Below are positions 36,586 through 49,531 of a stretch of 64,000 bases of DNA, one piece after another (position 1 is the first letter of the stretch; each line of letters opens with the position of its first letter). Under the pieces are notes generated by a model. The model was not told where the DNA came from. It made no database searches and saw only the letters and a list, made by a program, of their open reading frames with translations. The translations under genes and the position numbers were made by a program. Source of the DNA: Trichobilharzia szidati (taxonomy: Eukaryota; Platyhelminthes; Trematoda; Strigeidida; Schistosomatidae); contig OX235272.1 in assembly GCA_944472155.2 (NCBI GenBank), positions 95,114,020-95,178,019 on the forward strand, read 5' to 3'.

Positions 36586-37357
36586 TTTTCGGTAGTAGAT
36601 GGTTGGAGGCAATCGGCAGGATTCGGACGACTCAATAGTGTAAATATTACTAGCAATGTGGGAATGAGCTCGGAAATGTCGAGTTTTACAGTGGACATAT
36701 TGAAATTCACTAGACTATGTTTTTCGATTTCTGCTCATTCTCAATTAGCGTGACATTAACGTGATGCTACTCATAATTGTTCACACGCTTAACTAGTGTG
36801 ATTCGAGATTACAATTTTTACTAAAACCTTCAGAAATTAATCTCAAGGTCGATTGGTAACCAGGTCAAGGGTGTTATTAGGCTGCTTTGTTAATCAGTGA
36901 TTGCTTTCACAGTACACATTAGTATTTCATCAGGCAATACTGATTCGTTCTTAAGTCCAATTTTCTTAATAAGTAAAAAGCAGTTAAATGAATTTCTCCG
37001 AAAGTCCACAACTTTTAAAGCTAATTTAATCGATTTGAGTTGACTTAATTAACAGAGAAAAATATAAAACAGCAACAAGTGAACATGGTATGATATGAAT
37101 CAAAGTTAAAACACGTTTAAACGAGAGAGAAATGATTATTTTAGTGCCCGATAAAATTAAAACATATCACTTGATGCACTGAAGTCTACCATTACGTTCT
37201 GTATTGTGCACAAATTGAATATGATTCTTATAACTTTTGACATTTTTTTTACAAAATTAGGGGGCCTAAGATATGCACATAACTTAGACAAAAATCTTTC
37301 AAGGCTACACTGATTATTACAAAATGGTGTGTTTTGGTTGGCTAATATATAGATATT
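36586..37357. other. AT-rich stretch, nothing recognised
   Basis: No motif identified. Confidence 0.4.
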
Positions 37358-37550
37358 GTGCGTCAGTGGTCAATGTTAGAATGCGAGTCAGACACCTATG
37401 TCTTTCGGGTAAAATGTCCGGTGGACTCGCTCTTAAACCCCATTTAGTTTACCATCCAACAGGAAGCTCGTGAAAGTGGGGGGATTGAGCGTTAGACTAG
37501 CAACCCGAACCCTTAAAAATCAACACTGTTGCTATTGAAACTTCAAAGTA
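37358..37550 (+). repeat. SINE family E copy, eroded
   Basis: GCGTCAGTGGTCAATGTTAG head and GTTGCTATTGAAACTTCAAA body align with the 38866 copy. Confidence 0.55.
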
Positions 37551-37609
37551 TTTCATCGCTAATTTATGCATTCGATTTAGTAATATAAGATACACCTTAC
37601 AAATTAGAT

Positions 37610-37980
37610 TTTTGAGGCTACTTGATGGGAGACAGTCGGCGAGAAGCCCCAACACCAGTGTGTCATGCTTGTTGACAATCATAAGAAATGTGTACCTACA
37701 GCTTTGAAGAAACTGGTGTCTTCTAGGTGATTCCAACTCACATAATCCAGTGCTCCAGCCAGAGATGTTATCACTGAGCTATTCAGGCCATAGTGACGAC
37801 TGCAGAAAAGCACGAAAAGGCTTCATTCAATCACCTAGCATCAGTTCAGAGTGTACTAGGATGGTGAGTCACCTAGCTTAGTGACCACGTTGGAAACTTG
37901 ACTGGAAGGATTCATTCAGTACCAAGACTAAGAACTAGACACACTTGACATTGGTTACCACCTACAGATTGTTATAGTTG
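37610..37980 (-). repeat. SINE family C copy plus linked repeat
   Basis: The minus strand carries the head CTGAATAGCTCAGTGATAAC and a badly eroded hammerhead region (CATGACACAC where GCACGAAACC is expected). The flank at 37800-37980 (TTCAGTACCAAGACTAAGAAC) recurs next to another family C copy at 48420-48600, so it is probably part of the element. Confidence 0.6.
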
Positions 37981-38865
37981 TTGTCTTAGTCAGTTTAGGG
38001 TTTTCAAATAATTTTACTGAGTATTTCGTCATGAATTGAAATCAATAAAAGAGCATTGGACAACTGCAGTATGCATTCATAAAAGTTGTGAAATTTGTAC
38101 TGTTTTCCAATCAATCGATGTCCGTTCACATAAAACTTCTAGTTGAAATTAATCCAATCAACAAAATCAAATTATGAATTCCAAATACTTGTTCAGTTTT
38201 ATGTAGATGACATTTGTTGTGGGCTTTTTGATATGATAATATACGTGTGTGGGGTGGGCTACCAATATGAATTTATAATTAGCATACTGTATGTGTATGT
38301 CTTCTGCAAGAATCTTGAATATTCAAAGCGAAAGACTAGGCTGAGAAGAGCCGAAACGGAATATCTTTGTGAAATAATATAGAAAGCATGAAAGGAAGAC
38401 GTAAAAGGCAGAATGTGAATAACTTGTGCAAATGAAAATTTCAACGTAAGGTTTCCGTATTTCAATATCACTATACATCATTTGCCTAATAAACAATTCT
38501 GCTATGAAATACTAACGAGTTCTTCTGCTATACGTGTAATTCAGTGACCTAGTGAACTGACATTTACTACATAAACTGAACGGAAATGCGATGAATATGC
38601 TAAGTGACTGTCGTACCCCCCATCCCACATCTGCCAACGCAACATCTTAAAACGAAAAGAATAAAACTTCTAAAGATGAAGATGAGGAAAAAAACAAAAG
38701 ACAAAAGGAGGTTGGGTCAGTTGTTCGTGAAACCCTTAGTGCAACATTAAACGGTTGAACTGAATAGATAATTTGACTGTTACACAGGTGTGATGAGGAT
38801 AAATTAGTTTGAGAGTTTGATCTTAACTTTTTAAAGAGTTTAATTTAAACTTTTACCAGTCAATG
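37981..38865. other. AT-rich stretch, nothing recognised
   Basis: No conserved frame or repeat end. Confidence 0.4.
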
Positions 38866-39085
38866 CATCAGTGGTTTAGTGGTAGAATACTCGTCAACCA
38901 CGCACGTGGTTCGATCCCCACCCGACGTACGCCTGAACCTCGATTAACCAGAAATAAGTTAGGTGAAGTGGGGAGGTTGGATGTGTGGTTGGTAATCTCA
39001 CCCCGTTAAATACACCACTGCTACTGAAACTTCAAAGCTCAAGTTGAAGTCCTATGTTCAACTAGGAAGGCAAAGGAATGAGAAA
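38866..39085 (+). repeat. SINE family E with tRNA-Gly-like head
   Basis: GCATCAGTGGTTTAGTGGTA and GAATACTCG closely match a glycine tRNA, and box B GTGGTTCGATCCCC follows. The anticodon arm is shortened and the acceptor does not close, so it is a derived SINE head. Body ends GAAACTTCAAAGCTCAAG and GGCAAAGGAATGAG. Confidence 0.75.
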
Positions 39086-40560
39086 ATTACCACTCTAAGG
39101 GACTAATCAATTCATTATTGGTAAAGGTTGAAGGTTTCAGTAAAAATAAACTTTTACCAGATGAAAAATATACGGCTCCTTTGTTTATAAGATAAGTTTG
39201 TGGTGCTTGGAACGATGGGTTGGAGTGTATTCGAAGGCATATAATCTCTAGGAAGCAGAGACATATACCTACCTATCTACCTAGCTGACAGGCGTGAAGG
39301 AGGACAAGACCTGGAGTTATGATTTTCTGAATGTGTAACCACAGGGAATTACTTTTATGAATTCATTAACAGTATGTCAATTTTAAAGACTCTGTAACAA
39401 TTCTATAACTCCGCTTTAATGACTCACTTATTTGTATGCAATTTCTTACTTCCATTTCACGTGCCCATAGTCTTTAGTCATTTGTTTGAATAGATTTCAA
39501 CTGCTACGATGTTTTTAAGCATGAAGCGATGACCTATCACGCCCTGGATAACATTCCCATAAAATTACTATCAAACATTTTTAGGTGTGTTGGCAACTCT
39601 TGATTTTATCGATGTCTGGGGCATTATTTACTGCTTTGAGGATAAACACTGCCAAAACCAGACAGAAAATATCGACCTCATCTGATCGTAAGACCGAATT
39701 TGGGCTAATACTATTACTTACTATTATCCAAAGTCAAACGTTATTTTAAAAGTCTTTTCAGACCTGTGAATGTAGGAAGGCTAATTACCACCTTCCCACA
39801 ATCACGAAATGTGACCAATCATAATCAAGCCTAATATCTTATCCAGTCAGTAATATGATTGGTTATACGCTTTTAAATAAATAAACTAATTTCTGGACCA
39901 TGTATAAATCTGCGGTCTTTTGAAGTGTAATGCTGTCTGTCATCGTATGAATGCTTCAGATGTCCTTTTGTACATCATCAATAGATTCTGAAAATACTTA
40001 GTTCACATTCTAATCATTTTGGTACATAATTTTAAAAAATAATACCGAACAGAAACCTTGACAATTCATTAATGTGCACTTATAATATACACAAAGACAT
40101 AAACAAGCAGGCATAATACTGAATGATTAATAAAAGTTGTTTGTATTACTAGCTTAAATGTTTGCCAAATTTAAATCCGACCGATCGAAATGAAGTTAAA
40201 CTGTAGCATCCATCCGCTTTGGATGTTGCGTTAGTGACACACAATTGAAGTCTGATGAATAATTTTTGGTAGGAGACAATCATGTCTGAATTATATCTTT
40301 CTACCATATTTAGTTTACTGTCCACGTTATAGTTTCAAGCAAAACCCTTACCTCCCCATACAGCTTACTGGAGTCGATTAAATCGATAAAAGATGCCACT
40401 AATAACTGAAAACTAACAACAAAGCATACAAACAGGAATTTAGACGCCTACAATAGAAGTGCATTAGTTCAAGTTGACACATTTTTATACAGTATAGAAC
40501 TAAATTAAAATAAAAAGAATTGATTTTGTAGGAAAGATGGTGAATAAATAAAGATTAACA
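39086..40560. other. AT-rich stretch, nothing recognised
   Basis: No motif identified. Confidence 0.4.
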
Positions 40561-40579
40561 CGATGTCATTTGGGTTGAT

Positions 40580-40770
40580 GATGACTAGCATCACCATTCA
40601 CTGAGGCAGGCATATACAGCTGACGCGTCCCACATAGGACGAAAGACGTATCCTGGATTCCACTGTTGATCACCGTCAACAAGGTCTTCAGACACCGTAC
40701 TACGAGCAAACATATCAACAGAGGCTGCTCATTTAAGTACAGCATAAACAATCAATCAACGGGAAATGCA
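40580..40770 (+). repeat. Sm-alpha-like SINE, 5' truncated, near-intact hammerhead
   Basis: Ribozyme region 40611-40667: core CTGACGC (conserved final A replaced by C), stem II TCC..GGA, GAAA intact at 40641-40644, cleavage triplet ATC, downstream strand CTGGATTCCACTG. Tail CAATCAATCAACGGGAAAT. One core change probably abolishes activity. Confidence 0.8.
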
Positions 40771-42234
40771 AATTAACTCAAAAAGGACAACGTAGTTTTC
40801 AAAACTGTTAAATACGAACATACTAGTGTGTGGTTGCTCTCAAGTTTTCCGTTTGAATTGCCTAAATCATTGATTCTTAACTTCTTGGAAATATCAAACT
40901 TATATGTCTCAAACCAATAACCAGGGAATTTCAAAAAGGTTTCACGCTTTTTTCTGGTCACCTTAATCTTACATCAGGTCAATTATAGCATCAGATCAAG
41001 TGTTAGTAAGAAATGTATAATAGATATTCAATCTGGCTGAGTAATTGAAAAATGCAGAACTTCACTAGAAGACTTTCATTCTTAGCCAGAACCCTACAAG
41101 GAGCCTCAATACATTTCATTTCATAATTCCACTATCAAGAAAAATCTGTGACGCTTATGATTGAAAATTCTGTTCCTTATGTATTCCGCAACTCATGCAA
41201 TAATTCATAGTGAACTCGTATGCAGCACACCACTTCTAATGTCTCATCCGTTTCACGGATACCACAAGTTAGCAAATGGTAAACAGGCTTTCTGGATCTC
41301 CAAAGTGTTCTCACTATCCAACCGAATACAGGTTGATACCGTTTCCGTGATAGGTAGACTGGCAGCGAAATCCAGTTCTTATATATTATTTGGTTTAAAA
41401 CTAGGTATTACTATGAACTATTCCTATAATGTACTTTTAAGTGTCACAAGCTAAATATTCAGATTGTAATTTGTGTTTTAGACATAATTTTTTTCTTTTA
41501 GCATAAACAAACATATACTACCGGCGTAAAATAAATCAACTGGGTGTTTCTTATCGAGAAAATTAATCCCTGATATGTTGCAGGTGATTAGATTCATCCT
41601 AGTCAATTTAGTAGGGGATGATGACAATGAATGTTTCTTATGGAAAGCATTCCAGATAAAAATTCGTCACAATTTGTTATATATTTGTACAAGTTCGAAC
41701 AAACAGACCAAACTGGTGCAACATACTTTTTACGGTCATCTCTAGTGTTGCATAGTGTGAATATGTAACTGGATGGCATTTTCATGTGCGTTGTATTGGG
41801 AATTCTTCTTGAACATTAAAATACTTGCTAGCCAATAGGCAGTAAACATGGGGAGTTGAATATTATGACGCAAAAGCTACTTAGTTAAAATTGAAATTCA
41901 GTGTAGATTGACTTAAATGATGATGGAACATGAACTTTCACCCACATTTCACAATTGAGTAACTGAGTATTAGTTTTAAGAGACAAAGTTTATTATTAAT
42001 GTTGTTTAAAGGTGACATAAAATGACATCAAATAACAGTAGTCTCTGATAACACAAAACAAAGTGAATTTAGATCATAAAAGAAAATATAACAAGATTGC
42101 AGAAAGAATGAATTACATCTCACCGGTTTTTTTTTAATAAATAACCTCTAGATGTACTTCATCTCATATCTGAAGATCTACATCACATCACATGAGATTG
42201 ACAAACTTCAACAGGTACTAACGAGTGAAAATGT
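40771..42234. other. AT-rich stretch, nothing recognised
   Basis: A 97-codon frame at 41161-41454 has no recognisable similarity and no splice context. Otherwise no feature. Confidence 0.4.
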
Positions 42235-42415
42235 GGTTGATTGGCTTGTGCATCAGACTATCAGTCAGTGTTTGGAGTTCGAAACCAGTCCCCACCTACT
42301 CTAACTTGCGCAACTGCGTAGTGTCATCAGCCCTTATACAATAAGTGTAGCCCGAAGTCTGGTATGTGGAAAATCTGATCCATGTGATTGAGTTTCAACA
42401 ACAACAAACAGAAAA
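42235..42415 (+). repeat. SINE family F copy
   Basis: TTGGAGTTCGAAACCAGTCC, CATCAGCCCTTATACAATAA and GTGTAGCCCGAAGTCTGGTA recur diverged at 53370-53560 (minus), 48040-48210 (plus) and 43235-43330 (minus). Confidence 0.6.
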
Positions 42416-42860
42416 ACATTATCAATTAACGTACTTAATCAGACCACTTTGGACTCAACACTTATGTGAGCCATACGTGTAGGCTATAAAGACTGTATCC
42501 CTTTTATAACGCTAACTCCGGAAGCATATAATAAATTTGCAATATTTTTTTAATAAATAGTATATGTGTAGTAGTTTATGTGTAGTTAATGAGACATTGA
42601 CGTAAAATATATTATGACAAGTTCTTTCTAAAATAGCATGTTTCTATTTACATTTCCCAGGATAAACATTGGGATGGTTTATTTTATGGTGAGAAAATAC
42701 GTACGGATATTATTTAGCTAGAGAAACCTGCAACTAAGTTGATGCATGTGACCACCATTTGGTAGGTAGGATACACGTGACTTCATATCATGGTGGTTAT
42801 CTTATTACTTTAAAAGATCGCAAATTGATAGGAGTTAAAATTTATGCGCCATTAGATTCC
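42416..42860. other. AT-rich stretch, nothing recognised
   Basis: No motif identified. Confidence 0.4.
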
Positions 42861-42864
42861 GTCT

Positions 42865-43015
42865 TAGTGGCTGAATAGTGAATCAGCTCGCCTCGCAACT
42901 TGATGGTCCTGGGTTCGACCCCCAGTGGAGATACAGGTGTATGTTATTGAAGAGTGCCCAAACTAGGTCAAACTTCAAACCAATCAAGTCCCTACAAACT
43001 AACACTTGAAAATAT
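42865..43015 (+). repeat. SINE family B copy, 3' deleted
   Basis: GTGGCTGAATAGTGAATCAG, GGTCCTGGGTTCGACCCC, then TTGAAGAGTGCCCAAACTAG and GTCAAAC. The GTCCAGTACTCCC block is missing and the copy jumps to the AATCAAGTCCCTACAAACTA end, so the ribozyme is incomplete. Confidence 0.7.
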
Positions 43016-43234
43016 TAAGCTGATCCACACAACTTTACTAGAGATTTGAATAATAATAATAAATAATATAAAAGCAAGATGTACATAAATGTGAAATTCG
43101 GATCTTCACGCTCGAATTCCAAATCAACTGAGAATTTTGATTGAACAAAATTACCTGGAACATATGTTTCATGTATCAGATTAATAGCCACACGAATCGG
43201 GTGACGGCTGGTGATATTACCCATTTGTTCAGAC

Positions 43235-43330
43235 TGAAGTGTGTGGAGTGGGATTAGAACTCAAGACCCATTGATTGAAGGTCGGATGCTTAAGCCAGTG
43301 GAACACATCTTCGTAAACGAACACCCAGTT
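43235..43330 (-). repeat. SINE family F remnant
   Basis: Minus-strand CTTAAGCATCCGACCTTCAA and GTCTTGAGTTCTAATCCCAC resemble the family F head at 48.05 kb. Confidence 0.45.
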
Positions 43331-44370
43331 GCTGGAACTCAGGAAATTAAAATACGAATAATAAATATTTAAAGAAACCTTTCATGGTCAGTTGAGAACT
43401 TGTATGAAAACTCCACACAAATGTCTATATAAACAAATCAACAAGAAATTAACAAAACTGTGAATCCACCAGTCAGAAAACACAGCAACCAAATGAGGAT
43501 AACAACAATGCTAGAAGTCTCAGGGCTGGGCATGACTAAAATATTAGGATAATAATGGTGTATATTAATATGCGAAAAGACCGAACACATGTGAGTTGCT
43601 GTGACCGATTCTGAGAAAAAGCAAAAATGAAGGAATACCTGAAAACTTGTTCTTAACGCACCATAACATCTGTCATAGAACAAATAGGAAGAATATGTAG
43701 CATGTTAACCTGTCAGTGCACAATCGAATATCTCACCAAGAGTGTTACAAATGATGAGAGTTAACGAAAACCAAAATGATGTTTCGCTATGCATTTCAAG
43801 ATTTTGTCAACCAGGAGCAATCTAAATGAACTGAGACAGTTTCATGTGTAGGCGGAATAATTAATACATTCACTCAGTTCGTCAAGTTGACAACCAACTC
43901 AGACTAAACTGGATGCAATAATTTGCTTTTGGTAGGTTGGAAATGCATTCAGTTTGTCATTTAGTGTTCAGAAAATTCTGAATCATTAACATAAACAATC
44001 GTTCGGAAACAACAAATGAAAGTGAACAGTCCCGACAGACAGTATATGCCTTCACCCTTAAAATCATACTTCAAACTTCGTTAAGTTACAGTCAGATAAA
44101 TATAATCAAATATGAATGTAAATATCCAGTGCAATTCTTCTACCCTCTTTAAGTGAAGCCAATAGAGAACGGAGTGGCTGATCGCGTTGATCCTATGATC
44201 ATTTGTTTGAGAACTCTCTTCAGTTGTGGTAATTATCACTGATATGAAGTGACTGAAAACTACCAATTGATTATTGTTTAGATAAGCGTCAAATATGTCT
44301 AAGAAATATCCCATCTATCCATATAGATCAAGAGTAAACATTGTGTACTTGACTAGGCAAAAGGTTTAAC
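43331..44370. other. AT-rich stretch, nothing recognised
   Basis: No motif identified. Confidence 0.4.
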
Positions 44371-44374
44371 AGGT

Positions 44375-44520
44375 TAGAAAACCACTGAAGACCAAGGAGT
44401 ACTGGAGAGGGTGCGAACTGACGAAGAGTCCCAAATTGGGGCGAAACAGCTGTCCAGTACTCCCTGGCTTTCAATGGTTCTCCAACTGATATCAATCCGT
44501 GATAAAACTTGACAGGATTA
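44375..44520 (+). repeat. SINE family B copy with strong palindrome
   Basis: Core ACGAAGA (CTGANGA expected), stem II AGTCCC.., GGGGCGAAAC, CAGCTGTC, CAGTACTCCCTGG. An upstream GGAGTACTGG pairs exactly with CCAGTACTCC, created by an inverted scrap of the same family at the left. Confidence 0.7.
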
Positions 44521-45225
44521 CGTTGTATGAAAAAAACTTTAATCGTGTGCCAAGTCCTGAGAAAGTGTATGTGTAACAAAACGTGTACAGTGCCGAACAA
44601 ATTTAGCAACCTTATATTACCAACATTTACCAGATCTTTTTATGTTACTGTAATAATCTTATTTATAAGGTTCACAATACACGACCTTTCGATACAAATA
44701 AATAAACACTGTAAAATAATAATAATAATACTAGTGACCTTGAAGACCGTTTTTTGATGCAAAAATCAATATCTTATTAGATGATGCGCTTAATCAAACT
44801 TGTTAGGATAGGGATGATTCTTGGTCAATATACATTGTAACATACATATATAATCAACTTCTGTCGATAATAACAATAAAAACTGCGATAACAAAACATT
44901 TCAAACATTTTGTACACATATATGCATTCACATTTCCGGAGGTATTTTAGAGGTGTGTTCAATAGGCCAAAATACCTTATTGAATGTTTGTTACATTATA
45001 CACGACTGACTGAAATCAATGACCTCATTAGAATCATTCTTGATGAGATCATCGAGTGATGACCACGCACTGTAACCATTGTAAAACTGTAATGTAACAC
45101 TATTAATTTATCTTAATCTTGTTACTTAATTGTTTTTGTTTTCAAGTCTAAACGAAAAACTAATAATGACATACTGAGTCTGAGAAATACAATGTCAGTT
45201 TTATTATTTAACACCTTCAGTTTCT
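44521..45225. other. AT-rich stretch, nothing recognised
   Basis: No motif identified. Confidence 0.4.
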
Positions 45226-45229
45226 GAGA

Positions 45230-45800
45230 CTACAGCCTACCGTTTATCATCATCTGGAACCCTGTGTAGGATTCTAAGTAAAGCGGAAATTAGGGTGGCA
45301 TTTAGACCTACAAACTAATTCAGGAAAAATCTCTGTAGGTCAAAAGATCCTATTGATCCAATAAAACACAATAATGTAGTCTAGCAACTACCTTACAATG
45401 ACTGTTAGATCAAATAAATACACAGGTCACACCAATAGATCGGAGGTAGTCATATTATCCGAGCAGAAGAATTTAGCTAAGTGTGGAATCAAAGACACCC
45501 CGAAGATGAGTAGTTTATAGTTTACAATCAACACACAATAGAGCTACAGTTCAAAAAGTTGATCACCGAAGCTTTGCTGATTGAGTCTACACCTATCATG
45601 TGCAGTAGGAATGACTCAAACACAATACAAGAGATATGGGAAATATCACCAGTAAAATCAGAGGATGAAAAATAATAGAATTATGTAGATAAAATCTAAA
45701 AGGTTATGTGAATGCCTTGGTATGATTATAAACAATATATAGTGTTCAAAACATCATCAATAAATAACGCTATATGACTGCATGATTATATCAAACAAAT
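45230..45800 (+). mobile_element. PLE 3' fragment
   Basis: LCRILSKAEIRVAFRPTN corresponds to LLRILNKAGIKVAFKPTN of the 3.6 kb element, followed by an eroded nuclease part, GCAGTAGGAATGACTCAA and the terminal GTTCAAAACATCATC at about 45739. Multiple stops. Confidence 0.75.
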
Positions 45801-47509
45801 TTATTATGGTATCATACTCTATCACACTGCCCAAGTCCCATTCTTATATTAATCAGTGTACCGTTCAGCTCAACAATAACCACTCTTCTGCGTTCATCCA
45901 ACTTTCTACATTATCATATCATAGGGAGCACTTAAGAAAATTCTAAAACAACACACGCATAAATGCTTGATCACTCAACAAATATCAATATATTAAGTGA
46001 GGCATATTCGTGATTACAGGCGTAAGAGGATTGAAGGGGGAGGGGAAATATAAATCAGAGGAAAAAGAAAAATTATTTCGCTGTCAACAAAAGAAATAGT
46101 GAAGTGAAATTTTCTAACAACGGAAAGAAATTAGAGGTTCATTTTAGCTACATACACACACATTGTAGCTAAAACAAGAAGCAAGGTTTGTGGAGACTTT
46201 TCCATATATATATAATTTAACAAAATAAACGGAATACAAATGAAAAGCGAAGATGTGTATATTGACTGTGTTAGACAAGATGAAGAGAGGACTTCGCTGG
46301 CATTGCATTAAAAAAAAACAAATTTATACACATAAGGAGATGGTGAAACAATAGTATTAAAGGTGACAAAACAAAGTAATATGATGTCACACAAACAAAC
46401 AAGCCAAACGGACGAATCAATACGACGCTGGAAGTGGGAAGCATAAGAATCATGTTCTAACAACGAACAATTGCACAGTTGAATGAATCAATGAATACAC
46501 GCACACCATGGGTAATGAAGGAACAAAGGACTACATTTTCTTTCTCTATACATAAACAAAATCAACTGGTAAACTAATGATGTTAATCGAAAACACTCAC
46601 CAATAGATGTAATGTGTATTATTACTATATGAACAGAATTTTCCAACTTAGTAGGCAATTTCTTTTAAAACAAGCGAATTATTTAATTAAAGAAAGGGAG
46701 CAGAAGCAAATACATCAGTGACAACATTAAAAATAGAAAAATTCGAGTGGGTAGTGGTAGTTCTTTACAAATTATTTTAGTCAGTTATGCAGATTTAACT
46801 AAAATAAGGTAAGAAAAAGAACAGGGGGGAGTGATCTTTCCCGGATGAAAGATCACACAGAAAACAGAAGATCCTAGTTGTTGTTTTTTTGTAAAAAATC
46901 ATATCATTCAAGGGAAAGCGAAGCATATTAAAATTACTATTATTATTATTCAGTTGGGAACAGATCAACAACTTCAACAAGGATGTAGAATAAACAAATC
47001 CAGGGACAAATTAGACCACCACAATATTCATTAATTACTTACTTGCTATTCATATACTAAATTGTGTGAAAATTGTTCCTTTTAGGCGAAATAACCAATA
47101 ATTGTATGAAGAAAGAAAGAGAACCAGAACGAGAAATTATAATCACATTCTAACAACATTACGTAAGCGTAACTAATCGGTGTGTATAGACTTACAGGCT
47201 AGCAATCATGAAAAATTACTTCCTTATAATTATTATCACTCACTCACATACACGCAATAGGACTTTAGCGGAGAAAACAAGAAAAAGACAATTAAGGCAC
47301 AGCCACTTCATCAAATCTATTAACTGGCAGCTGTTGTAGATGTATAGTGTGGTGCTTCATTAACATGTTGATGGGAAAGAGTAGTCTCACTAATATGGAA
47401 GTGGTGGGGCGGGAGGTGAAAGCAAGAATCTTCGTGTTGCAAATATGCCGCAAGATGAAGGAAAATGGATTGATTATTTCGTTCATGATGAGTACTGTTG
47501 TTTTTCTCT
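45801..47509. other. Downstream flank and 3' UTR side of adducin
   Basis: The part nearest 47509 is presumably adducin 3' UTR on the minus strand. No poly(A) signal was fixed by eye. The rest is AT-rich with no other recognised gene. Confidence 0.4.
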
Positions 47510-47590
47510 TCATTTGCTCTTTGATTTATCTTTAGATTTCAAAGAGAAAGATGGCAGTTTGAAACGCCTTTTCTTTTTCTTATGTTTACC
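47510..47590 (-). CDS. ADD: Adducin last coding exon: MARCKS-like C-terminus
   Basis: 81 nt including TGA (47510-47512). Acceptor ATTCTTTAG. It encodes a lysine-rich cluster (GKHKKKKRR) followed by FKLPSFSLKSK and DKSKSK. Vertebrate adducins end in a MARCKS-related domain (KKKKFRTPSFLKKSKKKSDS) with a PKC-target serine and calmodulin binding. Basic cluster, FxxPSF core and serine are all preserved. The 3' UTR runs towards lower coordinates; no clear AATAAA was found in the next kilobase. Confidence 0.9.
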   Translation of the reverse strand, partial: GKHKKKKRRFKLPSFSLKSKDKSKSK

Positions 47591-49497
47591 CTAAAGAATA
47601 GAAGACAGAAATAAAAGTAATACAGCAAAGGGCATTATGATGCAGTGAAAGTGAGAAAGTTTTATGTGAGAAATTAAATCATCAGGATAAGTGTAGTTAT
47701 ATATTTCACATTTTACAGTAATTTCTTTAGACAGGTCAGCTTCACAATTAGTAGTCCAATAAAATAAAGATCATTAATGTGAATGTAGAACTTGGGTACT
47801 GTGTTAGAAAGTAATTCCATACTAGATAAGTTTATTTCAAATTCACACAGTGATACAGTGTTAACGACTGGTGTTAATATTGCATCACTGTGTGAATTTA
47901 AAATAAACTTATGTAATATGGAATTGAATAAAGATCATTGTTGCTAACGTTTATGATTGTCTATTCAGTCGTCCGCACTGTAAGTTCGTTTATTACTGAG
48001 ATTTAGATATACATATTGAGCTTTATTTTTACCCTGCCATTGACTTATTTGCTTAAGCATTCAACTCTCAGCCAATGAGTTCAAGGATCAATTCTCGCTC
48101 CACTCACTTTAACCGCAGACCACTGGGTAGTATAACTAGCCCACATCCTGGTAGCTGAAAGTTCTAACCATCACTATTGCTACCACCGGTTGCGATTATT
48201 TGAATAAAACTTGAATGTGTGTAACTTAGTGTCTGTAAAGACCACGAGAGAATAATCATATTTCTGTCAACGGTTAATCTGTCACCGTTTGGTATATCTT
48301 GATAAAAAGAGTAATTTAATAACAGATAGTTAGAGGCAATTAGCAAGAAGCCCTGAACTCCCGTGATTCTTAGCAGTTGTTATTAAGGTAAGGCGATACG
48401 CTAAGTTTAGACCTCGTCAATTGCCTCCAATCAGCCGACGCTAATTCAAAAAGTGTACAGCGGTGGGTAGCCTCCTGTTTTGGTGACCACATCGCAAACT
48501 GACTGGTAGAAATTATTCAGAACCAATACTAAGGACCAGGCACGAGACACTGGTTACACACGCTCCTGCCCTAGTGACTAGTTAGCTGAATGATTTACTA
48601 CTACCAAAATTACCAACTTACATCACTTTCACTTATATCTTCTGTTCCACTCGGCTCCGATGTTAACGTTCCCGTGGCAGTTGGTGGTGCTAGACGACCT
48701 GTATAGCATGAAAAGATATGGAGAGGGTACAATTACATTATTTCTTAAGAGATATATCAGGAAAATATCAGTAGTGATAATGTTAAAAATAATATTATCA
48801 TTACAGTTTATAGTGATAAACTAAACTAATACTACAGAACTAGTTAGTTATGATAAAATAAATACTAATTAAAATATATTCAACCGACCAGTAATTGGAC
48901 TATCGACTGGATAAGTTTCAGAATGACGAATCTCTCCAACCATCAATTCATGTGGTTCATGTAAAGATGGTGATAGTTCAGACAGTTGTACCAGAGAATG
49001 AGTCGCTGAAATCATCGTCCCACACACCCATAGGAGTATATGCAAACAGGAGGATACATTCCAAAATTTTCACCAAATACGAAGAAATAGCGGTAATCAA
49101 GCAGGCAGGCAAATGTGATGAAGCGATAAATAGATGAAGTAAAGAAAATAAATATGTATATCAATAAAATGAGCGATACAATAACCAAGTTAATAATAAT
49201 CACCATAAACAAATAACTATGACAATGGTAATGATGAGGATAATGAAAAAAAAATTATGGTGGGTTAAATTACTGATGATAGCATGACATGCAATGATTT
49301 ATTCTATCAATGGATGAATTGCAGTTGCAGTTAAATGTGAATGGGTATATATATGACAATCAAAAACAGCCTGAAGGTGATTTACTTTGCTTTCGGGGTA
49401 ATAATGAACATGCATGCAGATGAGCGATTATCAATAGAGCAATGCTCGATTTTATACAAATAAAGACAATGAGGCAAATTGGAGACCAGTACACTTG

Positions 49498-49531
<34 letters not shown>

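Noticed and set aside
38866..38932. Candidate tRNA-Gly gene
   Set aside because: The D-arm matches well, but the anticodon arm is shortened and the acceptor stem does not pair. It is followed by a SINE body shared with 37.36 kb.
41161..41454. 97-codon frame
   Set aside because: No domain, no splice signals in frame, surrounding DNA featureless.
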